A stretch of 64,000 nucleotides of DNA, from positions 940,001 through 1,004,000 of the forward strand of contig NC_005090.1 in assembly GCF_000196135.1 (NCBI RefSeq). Reading direction: 5' to 3'. The translations under genes were made by a program, and so were the position numbers. Below, piece after piece: positions 8,528 through 15,865 of the stretch. The first letter of the stretch is position 1; every line of letters begins with the position of its first letter. Below the pieces are notes generated by a model. The model was not told where the DNA came from and searched no databases. It worked only from the letters and a program-made list of their open reading frames with translations. Origin of the DNA: Wolinella succinogenes DSM 1740. GTDB lineage: Bacteria; Campylobacterota; Campylobacteria; Campylobacterales; Helicobacteraceae.

Positions 8528-8551
8528 GAAAAATCTCCTTTTTTGCCTATC

Positions 8552-8605
8552 GCCACGCCTCTGTGCGAGTCTCCTTTTGTGAGGGGGCGTGGCATTTTTG
8601 TTTTT
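8552..8605 (+). terminator. Attenuating terminator between nikA and nikB (right operon)
   Basis: GCCACGCC (8552-8559) pairs perfectly with GGCGTGGC (8586-8593), followed at once by a T-rich tract. nikB starts only 15 bases further on with no new promoter visible, so this looks like a leaky terminator that lowers permease and ATPase expression relative to the binding protein. Such an arrangement is common in ABC import operons. Confidence 0.7.
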
Positions 8606-8619
8606 TGAGTAGGGGTGCA

Positions 8620-9558
8620 ATGAGAAACTATATTATTCGGCGACTGTTGTTAGTTTTTCCCATGGTGTTGGCCATTTCGTTTGTGGCTTTTATTTTGATT
8701 AGCTTCATCCCTTCCGATCCCGCGGAGGTGGCTTTGAGGGTGAATGAGATTGTCCCCACTCCTCAGGCAATTGCTGATATGCGCGAAAGCTTGGGGTTGA
8801 ATGATCCTCTTTGGGTGCGCTATTTTCATTGGCTTCAGAACTGCCTCCATCTTGACTTTGGGCACTCCTATATCAATATTGATCGCACCGTCTATGACGA
8901 GATCGCCCGCAGCCTTCCTGTCACGCTCAAGCTTGCCGCTTTTGCCTTTGTGATTGTGGTGGCAGTGAGCTTCCCTTTGGGAATCTTATGCGCGGTCTAT
9001 CGTGATTCTCTTTTTGATAAGAGCATGAGAGTTTTTATTTTTATTTTCACGGCGATTCCCAATTATTGGCTTGCGCTACTTTTGATGTGGGGCTTGGCGG
9101 TCTATCTCAATCTCCTTCCTACTAATGGTGCTAGCACATGGAAGCACTACATCCTCCCCGCGGTGACGCTTAGTATGACCTATGTTTCGACCTATATTCG
9201 ACTCATTCGTAACAGTATGCTCGACAATATGCAAGAGAACTACATCTTTTATGCACGCGTGAGGGGAATCAAAGAGCGATGGGTGATTCTTAGGCATCTA
9301 CTTCCCAACTCCATCCAGTCCACTACCACAGCCCTTGGAATGAGTGTGGTTCAGCTCATCGCAGGGACTTTTGTGATCGAAAATATCTTTTCGCTTCCAG
9401 GGATTGGCCGACTCTGCATTACGGCGATTTTTAATCGCGACTATCCCATTATTCAGGCTTATATCCTCATGATGGGTCTGCTCTTTGTCTTTTGCAATCT
9501 TTTGATTGATATTTTCCAAGCGCTCATGGATCCGCGCCAAAGAAGAGGAGTGAAATAG
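8620..9558 (+). CDS. nikB: Nickel/peptide ABC transporter permease (NikB-like), right operon
   Basis: A 312-residue inner-membrane permease starting MRNYIIRRLLLVFPMVLAIS at 8620, chosen because GTAGGGG lies upstream and the family begins with this arginine-rich helix. It carries FIPSDPAEVALRVNEIVPTP, the EAA loop YARVRGIKERWVILRHLLPN, and IFSLPGIGRLCITAIFNRDYP near the end, all shared with the left-operon copy. About six membrane helices. Its stop overlaps the GTG of nikC by one base. Confidence 0.9.
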   Translation: MRNYIIRRLLLVFPMVLAISFVAFILISFIPSDPAEVALRVNEIVPTPQAIADMRESLGLNDPLWVRYFHWLQNCLHLDFGHSYINIDRTVYDEIARSLPVTLKLAAFAFVIVVAVSFPLGILCAVYRDSLFDKSMRVFIFIFTAIPNYWLALLLMWGLAVYLNLLPTNGASTWKHYILPAVTLSMTYVSTYIRLIRNSMLDNMQENYIFYARVRGIKERWVILRHLLPNSIQSTTTALGMSVVQLIAGTFVIENIFSLPGIGRLCITAIFNRDYPIIQAYILMMGLLFVFCNLLIDIFQALMDPRQRRGVK

Positions 9559-10382
9559 TGGTCAGCTTTATAAGACAAGATAAGCTTGGGGCAATGGCTC
9601 TAGCGATTTTACTCGTGGTGTTTATCATGGGAATCTTTGCTTCTTTTTTCGCGCTTCATGATCCGCTGGAACAAAATATTTTGATGAAATTTGCGGGTGT
9701 ATCGATGGAGTATCCCTTTGGAACAGACCATTTGGGGCGTTGCATCTATTCGCGGATGGTGTTTGGGATCCAAAACACTGTCTTTTTGGCGCTTTTGACC
9801 ATGGTCTGTGCGATTGTTATCGGAGTTTTAGTCGGAATCGTGGCAGGCTATTATGGGGGAGTGGTGGATGAAGTGATCATGCGTTTTTGTGATGTGATGC
9901 TCTCTTTCCCCAGCCAAGTGATGATTCTTGCAATCGTAGGGATCATGGGGGTGGGAATTGAGAATATCATTATTGCCAACATCCTCATCAAGTGGACATG
10001 GTATGCGAGGATGATTCGTGGAATCGTGGTCTCTTATGCGCACAAAAATTATGTGCTCTATGCCAAGACGATTGGCAAGAGCGACTCTTTTATCATCTCT
10101 CGTCACCTTGTCCCCAGCATCACCTCTGAGATTATTATCCTTGGGACGCTTGATATAGGGTGGGTCATCATCAACATCTCCACGCTCTCCTTTTTGGGGC
10201 TTGGCATCCAGCCTCCTTTCCCTGAGTGGGGGGCGATGCTTGGAGAGGCAAAAAACACGCTCATTACTCAGCCAGCCCAAATGATTGCCCCTGGAATGGC
10301 GATCTTGACCGTGGTGGCGTGCTTTAACATCTTGGGCGACTCGCTTCGAGACATTCTAGACCCTAAAAGGCATAATCGATGA
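9558..10382 (+). CDS. nikC: Nickel/peptide ABC transporter permease (NikC-like), right operon
   Basis: A 274-residue permease partner of NikB, starting at a GTG that shares a base with the nikB TAG. After the first helix come HDPLEQN and YPFGTDHLGRCIYSRMVFG, then five further helices, the EAA loop YAKTIGKSDSFIISRHLVPS and the C-terminal ILDPKRHN. The next gene starts inside its stop codon (ATGA), so translation is coupled through the operon. Confidence 0.9.
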   Translation: MVSFIRQDKLGAMALAILLVVFIMGIFASFFALHDPLEQNILMKFAGVSMEYPFGTDHLGRCIYSRMVFGIQNTVFLALLTMVCAIVIGVLVGIVAGYYGGVVDEVIMRFCDVMLSFPSQVMILAIVGIMGVGIENIIIANILIKWTWYARMIRGIVVSYAHKNYVLYAKTIGKSDSFIISRHLVPSITSEIIILGTLDIGWVIINISTLSFLGLGIQPPFPEWGAMLGEAKNTLITQPAQMIAPGMAILTVVACFNILGDSLRDILDPKRHNR

Positions 10383-11200
10383 TTTTAGAAGTGAAAAACC
10401 TCTGCGTGGACGCCTTCACCCATTCACGGCGGCGATTTCCTTTGGTGCAAGGAGTCTCTTTTTCACTCAAGGAGAATCACTGCATTGGAATCTTGGGCGA
10501 ATCAGGCAGTGGAAAAAGCCTCACTTGCAAGGCGATTTTAGGACTTTTGGGTGAAGATTTTGAGGTGAGGGGGGAGGTGCGCTTTAAAGGGCGAAATCTC
10601 TTGGAGCTCCCCAGAGAGGAGCGAGAGAGGATTCGTCAACGAGAGCTTTGCATGGTGATCCAAAGCCCTATGACTGCCTTTAATCCGCTTTTTAGCATGA
10701 AAAATCAGATGCTTGAGACGCTCATGCTCGCCCTCTCTTTGGAGACCAAGAAGGCCACGAAGCTGATCTTGGAGGCCTTTGAAAAGGTCAATTTGCGCGA
10801 GGGCGAGGAGATTTTAGAGAAGTATCCTCACCAGCTAAGCGGAGGGATGCTGCAGAGAATCATGATTGCTCTATGCATCGCGCTGAGTCCTGCAGTGATC
10901 ATTGCTGATGAGCCCACCACTGCGATTGATGTAGCCAATCAGGTGGAAGTGCTCAAAGAGTTTCGCCGAATTAGAGAGCTTTTTGGCACCTCGATGATCT
11001 TCATATCGCATGATCTAAGCGTGCTGAGCCAGATTGCTGATGAGCTTTTAGTGATGTGCCAGGGCGAGGTGATTGAGCGAGGAACCCCTAAAGAGATCAT
11101 TGTCAATCCGACCCACAAAACAAGCCAAGAGTTGATTGGGCGGCGTTTGCAACTGATCAAAATCTTTCAAGAGTGTTTAGGAGAGCGTCCATGCTTTTAG
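10379..11200 (+). CDS. nikD: Nickel/peptide ABC transporter ATP-binding protein (NikD-like), right operon
   Basis: A 273-residue ABC ATPase. Walker A is GILGESGSGKSLTCKA, the Q-loop region VIQSPMTAFNPL, the signature LSGGMLQRIMIALC, Walker B VIIADEPTTAIDV and the H-loop FISHD. It continues with a C-terminal extension (NPTHKTSQELIG) typical of the Opp/Nik ATPases. The final 10 bases overlap the start of nikE. It is a clear paralogue of the gene at 1061-1846. Confidence 0.9.
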   Translation: MILEVKNLCVDAFTHSRRRFPLVQGVSFSLKENHCIGILGESGSGKSLTCKAILGLLGEDFEVRGEVRFKGRNLLELPREERERIRQRELCMVIQSPMTAFNPLFSMKNQMLETLMLALSLETKKATKLILEAFEKVNLREGEEILEKYPHQLSGGMLQRIMIALCIALSPAVIIADEPTTAIDVANQVEVLKEFRRIRELFGTSMIFISHDLSVLSQIADELLVMCQGEVIERGTPKEIIVNPTHKTSQELIGRRLQLIKIFQECLGERPCF

Positions 11201-11958
11201 AGTTGCAAGAGATTCACAAGAGCTACAAAGGGGGCTCTGGTATCTTTAAAAATGAGATGAAGCCCATCCTTAAAGGAGTTTCTCTCGCCCTCCGCGAAGG
11301 AGAGTGCCTAGGAATTGTTGGCGAATCAGGGAGTGGAAAAAGCACTCTAGGGAGAATTGCTCTAGGGCTTGAGGAGGCTGATAGCGGGAGGGTTCTCTTT
11401 GAGGGGAGGAGGCATGACAGGGCTAGCCATCAGGCCATCAGCGTGGTTTTTCAAGACTACACCAGCTCGGTCAATCCTCGCTTCAGGGTGGTTGAGATTT
11501 TATCAGAGGGGATTAGATCAACGATGAGATCCTCCAAGGAGCGGCGTGAGTACGCCAAGAACCTGCTAGAAGAGGTGGGGCTATGTGAGGGGATATTGGA
11601 TCGATTTCCTCATCAGCTAAGTGGCGGACAGCTTCAGCGAGTCTGTATCGCTAGGGCGATCTCAACCAAACCCCGTTTTATTTTGCTGGATGAGGCGGTG
11701 AGCTCCTTGGATGTTTCGGTGCAGGTGCAGGTGCTAGAACTCCTCAAAAATCTCAAAGAGAAGTATAATCTCGCCTATCTTTTTATCACTCATGATCTCA
11801 TGAGTGCCACTTTTTTGTGTGATCGACTGCTCTTTTTTCAAGAGGGGAGAATCGCAGAGACACTGGAAGATATTCGGGAATTGGGCAAGATCCAAAACCC
11901 CTATTCTCGATCGCTTCTTGAAGCGGTCAAGGCGCTTGAAGTCCCCCATTTTTGCTAA
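11191..11958 (+). CDS. nikE: Nickel/peptide ABC transporter ATP-binding protein (NikE-like), right operon
   Basis: A 255-residue ABC ATPase. The ATG at 11191 is preferred over the in-frame GTG at 11173 because AGGAGA lies at the right distance and the family starts with MLLELQEIHKSYKGG. Walker A is GIVGESGSGKSTLGRI, Q-loop VVFQDYTSSVNPRF, signature LSGGQLQRVCIARAI and Walker B ILLDEAVSSLDV, with the H-loop FITHD. It completes the second importer. The MATE gene follows after nine bases. Confidence 0.9.
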   Translation: MLLELQEIHKSYKGGSGIFKNEMKPILKGVSLALREGECLGIVGESGSGKSTLGRIALGLEEADSGRVLFEGRRHDRASHQAISVVFQDYTSSVNPRFRVVEILSEGIRSTMRSSKERREYAKNLLEEVGLCEGILDRFPHQLSGGQLQRVCIARAISTKPRFILLDEAVSSLDVSVQVQVLELLKNLKEKYNLAYLFITHDLMSATFLCDRLLFFQEGRIAETLEDIRELGKIQNPYSRSLLEAVKALEVPHFC

Positions 11959-11967
11959 GGAATCGTA

Positions 11968-13275
11968 TTGGCGATAGGTTATAGAGAATATTTGAGCGTG
12001 GCGCTTCCCTTTGTGGTTTCCACGCTCACCCAGCCTCTTTTAGGGGCGGTGGATACGGCGGTGGTCGGGCGGCTTGGTGATGCCTCTTATATTGGAGGGG
12101 TCGCGATAGGGACGGTGATTTTTAATACCCTTTATTGGCTTTTTGGCTTTTTGCGCGTGGGGACTTCTGGATTCTCGGCACAATCATTAGGGGCAGGGGT
12201 CGCCAAAGAGCAATATTTTGCCTATTTTAGACCCGCAAGCGTGGCACTTTTGATCGGGTTGGTTTTTTTAGTATTGCAAAAGCCTATTTTATCGGGGGCC
12301 TTTTGGATTTATCAGCCCAAAGAGGCTGTCATCACGAGTGCTCAGACCTACTTTGAGATATTGATTTGGGGAGCGCCTTTGGTGCTTTTGGGTTATGTCA
12401 ATCTAGGCTGGATCATGGGGCAGCGCCTCATCAAGGAGACGCTTTGGCTGCAGATTTCCACCAATCTTATCAATATTGCACTGGATGTGATTTTTGTCTT
12501 TGTTTTTGAGTGGGGAGTGGCGGGAGTGGCTTATGCGACTCTCATCGCCCAATCTTACGCATTTGCTTTGGGACTTTGGCTTATTGGGCAGAGAATCCCT
12601 TTAAAGGATCTCTTGGTTTACGGAGAGGAGCTATGGGATAGGGAATCGCTTCGCCGTCTTATGAGCGTCAATCTCGATTTGATGATTCGCACAATCTGCC
12701 TATTGACTATGACCAATATTTTTGTGGCGCAGGGGAGCCGCTTTGGCACAGAGGTGCTAGCGGCCAATGCGATTTTATTTCAGATCCAATACCTTTTCTC
12801 CTATTTTTTTGATGGAGTGGCTAATGCTTCTAGTGTCTTTGCGGGGAGGGCTTTGGGGGCAAAAAATGTCAAAGATTATGATGAAGTGGTCAAAATCTCC
12901 AATCAAGCCATTGGGGTGTTGAGCCTCTTTTTGGCCTTTTTGATTCTTGTGGGGGGCGAGCTGATGATCACGTTTTTCACGGAGCTCTCAGATGTGCGAG
13001 AGATCGCCTCAGCCCATAAACTGTGGTTAGCGATCTTCCCTTTTGTGGGAGGAATCGGGCTAGTCTATTATGGAATCTTTACAGGGGCGACCTTCACGCG
13101 CCCTGTTAGGAACTCCATGATTGGAGCATTGGCGTGCTTTGGAGTGGCGTATAGTCTCGCTGTACCCCTTTGGGGGAATCACGGGCTTTGGCTGGCCTTC
13201 ATTGTTTTTAGTTTTTGCCGAAGCCTCTTCCTCTATGGGGCGCATCGAGAGCTTAGGATGCGCTGCTTAAGATAG
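11968..13275 (+). CDS. MATE-family efflux protein (NorM/DinF type)
   Basis: A 435-residue inner-membrane protein with about twelve membrane helices in two similar halves, the MATE antiporter layout. N-terminal landmarks are ALPFVVSTLTQPLLGAVDTA and VVGRLGDASYIGGVAIGTVI; the second half has ANAILFQIQYLFSYFFDGVA. These fit the DinF-like branch that exports organic compounds in exchange for sodium ions or protons. The start is a TTG at 11968 with AAGGA seven bases before it. It sits nine bases after nikE and is probably co-transcribed. Export of a metallophore or ligand used by the importers is possible, but nothing in the sequence proves it. Confidence 0.85.
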   Translation: MAIGYREYLSVALPFVVSTLTQPLLGAVDTAVVGRLGDASYIGGVAIGTVIFNTLYWLFGFLRVGTSGFSAQSLGAGVAKEQYFAYFRPASVALLIGLVFLVLQKPILSGAFWIYQPKEAVITSAQTYFEILIWGAPLVLLGYVNLGWIMGQRLIKETLWLQISTNLINIALDVIFVFVFEWGVAGVAYATLIAQSYAFALGLWLIGQRIPLKDLLVYGEELWDRESLRRLMSVNLDLMIRTICLLTMTNIFVAQGSRFGTEVLAANAILFQIQYLFSYFFDGVANASSVFAGRALGAKNVKDYDEVVKISNQAIGVLSLFLAFLILVGGELMITFFTELSDVREIASAHKLWLAIFPFVGGIGLVYYGIFTGATFTRPVRNSMIGALACFGVAYSLAVPLWGNHGLWLAFIVFSFCRSLFLYGAHRELRMRCLR

Positions 13276-13350
13276 GGAGTGCAATTTTATTCAATACAAG
13301 GGGTGGTTTTTGAGCTATAGTCTCCTGTGAAATTGCATCAAGGAGAAAGA

Positions 13351-14154
13351 GTGAGCTTTGTCAAAACCATCCCATCACTCCAAGAGACAGAGTTCTCAAG
13401 GCTTGAAGAGCGACTCTGTTTTGCCAAACACGCCCATCCGACCTACTCTATTGGAATTATGCCCTTGGGGCTTAGCCTCTGCCAAGGGGAGGGGGAGACC
13501 TACTTTATGGGGCGCCACAAGGTCTGCGTCTATCACCCCGGTGAGGAGCACACTTGTGTCTTTGAACATACGGGGGGAAGCTGGGCTTACTGGAACTGCT
13601 ATCCCAAGGAAGAGATGCTAAGAGAGTACGCCAGTGAGATTCTTGGGGAGAGGGGTGAACCTCACTTTGCCAAAACCGTGGTCGAAGACCCCTATGCTTA
13701 TCGTCTTTTTTGGGAGCTTTTTGATTTGGTCGGTAAGGAGAGAGAGCTGCTCGCCCTTCAGGAGGCTTCTCTTAAAGCCTTCTCTTATCTTATCGCGCAT
13801 CATGCGAGCCCGTGGCATCCCTCTTCTCGATTCCTTTTGATGGAGCGCGCCAAGATCACCCAAGCCAAAGAGCGGATACTTGAGGGGGATGAGGTGGAGA
13901 AGATCACCCTAGAAGAGCTCGCCTCTTTGTGTGGGATGAGTCGTTTTCGCTTTTTGAGGCTTTTTGCCAAGCTAGAGGGGATGACACCCCATCGTTTTTT
14001 GCTCATGCACAAGACCCAAAAGGCCAAGCGCTATCTTCAAGAGGGGTGCGATATTAGCGAGGCGGCGCTTTTGAGCGGCTTTTGTGACCAAGCACACCTG
14101 AGCCGAACGCTCCGCCGATTCTATGGCTACACACCTCGGAGCCTTCGATCGTGA
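13351..14154 (+). CDS. AraC-family transcriptional regulator
   Basis: A 267-residue regulator. The N-terminal part (about residues 15-110) is an AraC-type cupin sensor, with HPTYSIGIMPLGLSLCQGEG and VYHPGEEHTC. The C-terminal 100 residues hold the double helix-turn-helix: TLEELASLCGMSRFRFLRLF and then ISEAALLSGFCDQAHLSRTL followed by RRFYGYTPRSLR. The GTG at 13351 has AGGAG five bases upstream and is preferred to the upstream GTG at 13327. It follows the nik/MATE operon and overlaps the next gene by four bases, so it may regulate this uptake region. Confidence 0.85.
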   Translation: MSFVKTIPSLQETEFSRLEERLCFAKHAHPTYSIGIMPLGLSLCQGEGETYFMGRHKVCVYHPGEEHTCVFEHTGGSWAYWNCYPKEEMLREYASEILGERGEPHFAKTVVEDPYAYRLFWELFDLVGKERELLALQEASLKAFSYLIAHHASPWHPSSRFLLMERAKITQAKERILEGDEVEKITLEELASLCGMSRFRFLRLFAKLEGMTPHRFLLMHKTQKAKRYLQEGCDISEAALLSGFCDQAHLSRTLRRFYGYTPRSLRS

Positions 14155-14507
14155 GCGGGGGGCTTAGGACTCTTTGGGGAGAGTTTTTTGGAGCGCGATG
14201 CCTTCAGGGGGAATGGCTTGAGATGCCTTTGGCTAGAGAGTTTGGCGAAGGGGGCGTGGAGTGCTTAGGGGGTGAGATGGATTCTTGTGGATGGCGCTTG
14301 GTGAGCGCGGGTGAGGGCGGAGTCTTTGAGTCGCCCTTGAGCGATTCTAAGCGTCTTGGTTTTATTCTAGAGGGGCGCGTGGGGGTGAGACTCGCTGGTC
14401 AAGAGCGATTCTTGGAGAGAGGAGAGAGCTTTGGGGTTAAGGGTGCGCACCCCTATCGTGTTCGATTCTTAGAAAGAGGAACGATGCTAGAGGTGACACT
14501 CCCTTGA
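14151..14507 (+). CDS. Small cupin-like protein
   Basis: A 118-residue protein starting at a GTG inside the end of the AraC-type gene. The second half, LGFILEGRVGVRLAGQERFL followed by ERGESFGVKGAHPYRVRFLE, has the two-motif beta-barrel pattern of the cupin superfamily, close to the sensor domains of AraC proteins. No catalytic metal set can be assigned with certainty (one His is visible in GAHPYR). It is coupled to the regulator, so it may be a ligand-binding helper. The function is unknown. Confidence 0.55.
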   Translation: MSGGLRTLWGEFFGARCLQGEWLEMPLAREFGEGGVECLGGEMDSCGWRLVSAGEGGVFESPLSDSKRLGFILEGRVGVRLAGQERFLERGESFGVKGAHPYRVRFLERGTMLEVTLP

Positions 14508-14514
14508 AAAATCT

Positions 14515-15687
14515 TTAGGCGGCTAAGAGTTTTTCGTAGAGTCGCTTAAAGACAATGATGGTGAGAAGCTGCACCGCCACAAAGGGAATTAGGAAAAGGA
14601 AATAGGGCAGGGAGAAGGGGGCGATAATCCCCGGACTTAAAAGGGCAAGCGAGAGGAAAAACATCCCAAAGACAAAAAAGGCAACCCCGGGGCAGATGAT
14701 CGCAAAGCTAGAGGCACTCTTCTCTTCACCCCAGATGAAACGCTCAAAATAACCCACCTTTTTCATCACTTTGTAGCCAAGATAGCCGAACATGAGTTGA
14801 AGCGAGAAGATTAAAGAGGCAAGGATGAAGCCGATAAAAGGCTTGGCTTGGGTATGCTCAAATCCATGGGCAAATCCGTGGATCATCCTTGTGGCAGTGA
14901 TTCCTAATACAGTGAGAATGGGGATGGCAACCCATAGGGAGACGCTGGTTTCGGGGTGAATTCCCTCTTTGATCATCGATTTGGTTCCAGCCACAAGAAT
15001 CACCAAGCCAAAGGTGATTGCCAAAGCGGCAAAGAAAATAGAGAAGAAGAGTCCTATGGCGTTTACAAGGAGAGACTGGCTCATCGCTCCTGGGGCGGCG
15101 AATCCGACAGAGATCATAGAGAAGGCAAAGACGGCGATGAGTTTAGAGAAGTTGGCGTTGCTTTTTGAATCGCATCCTCCAAAAGCGAGCAGACGACTAA
15201 AGTAGTCGCCAAAGATTTTAAGGGCGTAAATACCAATGGCTAAAAAAGCGATCAACGCCCCAGGGAAGAGATACTCCACCACACTCCAAAGCCCCGGAAC
15301 AAAGACACCTCCAAGAATAAAGAGCACATTCACGGTCATGGCGTAGGTGAGGGGAAGTGCCATTAAAGAGACCTCTTCGGGACTATTCTTGAGCCTAGTG
15401 AAGGCTTCACTCTTTTTAAAGAGGGAGAACTCTTGGATATTCCACCAAAGAAGGCGAAGGTGGGCGAGGGCAAAAAAGAGGATGATGGCCAAGTCAATCA
15501 CCACCAAGAGAGAGATGAAATCTCCTCGCATCACATAGGGGAAGATGTCCTCAAAAGTAGCCATAGGGCGCGTGGGGTGAGGAATCATGAACATGAGATA
15601 GAGATAAAAAGAGACCGCCAAGCCCCCGCTTCCTAGGGAGGACAAGAAGAGGGATGGCTTGTAACTCTCGACTAATTGAGTGCGCAT
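14515..15687 (-). CDS. Polytopic membrane protein, about ten membrane helices (TehA/SLAC1- or TsoY-like)
   Basis: A 390-residue integral membrane protein with about ten hydrophobic helices and few charged loops. It starts MRTQLVESYKPSLFLSSLGS and continues GGLAVSFYLYLMFMIPHPTR. The length and spacing recall the TehA/SLAC1 fold. The opening also recalls a family I remember as TsoY, in which some members carry selenocysteine; here a Cys is seen in LLAFGGCDSKSN (around residue 160). I cannot settle the family by eye. It is divergent from the TonB-dependent receptor and convergent with the cupin-like gene. A -10 box TATAAT lies upstream at 15724-15729. Confidence 0.55.
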   Translation of the reverse strand: MRTQLVESYKPSLFLSSLGSGGLAVSFYLYLMFMIPHPTRPMATFEDIFPYVMRGDFISLLVVIDLAIILFFALAHLRLLWWNIQEFSLFKKSEAFTRLKNSPEEVSLMALPLTYAMTVNVLFILGGVFVPGLWSVVEYLFPGALIAFLAIGIYALKIFGDYFSRLLAFGGCDSKSNANFSKLIAVFAFSMISVGFAAPGAMSQSLLVNAIGLFFSIFFAALAITFGLVILVAGTKSMIKEGIHPETSVSLWVAIPILTVLGITATRMIHGFAHGFEHTQAKPFIGFILASLIFSLQLMFGYLGYKVMKKVGYFERFIWGEEKSASSFAIICPGVAFFVFGMFFLSLALLSPGIIAPFSLPYFLFLIPFVAVQLLTIIVFKRLYEKLLAA

Positions 15688-15723
15688 CAGACAATCCTTT
15701 AAATAAGAATATTTTATAAGTTA

Positions 15724-15729
15724 ATTATA
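15724..15729 (-). promoter_or_regulatory. -10 box of the polytopic membrane protein gene
   Basis: TATAAT on the minus strand in a T-rich context, about 37 bases upstream of the ATG at 15687. There is no -35 hexamer, as is usual for this group. AAAGGA serves as the ribosome binding site. Confidence 0.5.
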
Positions 15730-15820
15730 CATAAAAATATTTAACTAATGGTAAACAGAGAAGAGTGAAGGGTGGATTAGTAATATATTTTTTAACTCCG
15801 TATTAATGTTGCTCCGATAA

Positions 15821-15845
15821 TATTAACAATTCATAAAAATTAATA
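15821..15845. promoter_or_regulatory. NikR-box-like inverted repeat upstream of the TonB-dependent receptor
   Basis: TATTAAC-N11-ATTAATA (11 of 14 matches to TATTATT-N11-AATAATA as I remember it, with exact spacing), lying within the longer perfect inverted repeat AATATTAA-N13-TTAATATT (15819-15847). It ends 20 bases before the ATG, next to AAAGGAG, a good operator position. AT-richness makes a chance match possible. Confidence 0.45.
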
Positions 15846-15865
15846 TTTTAAAGGAGTCTGGATCG

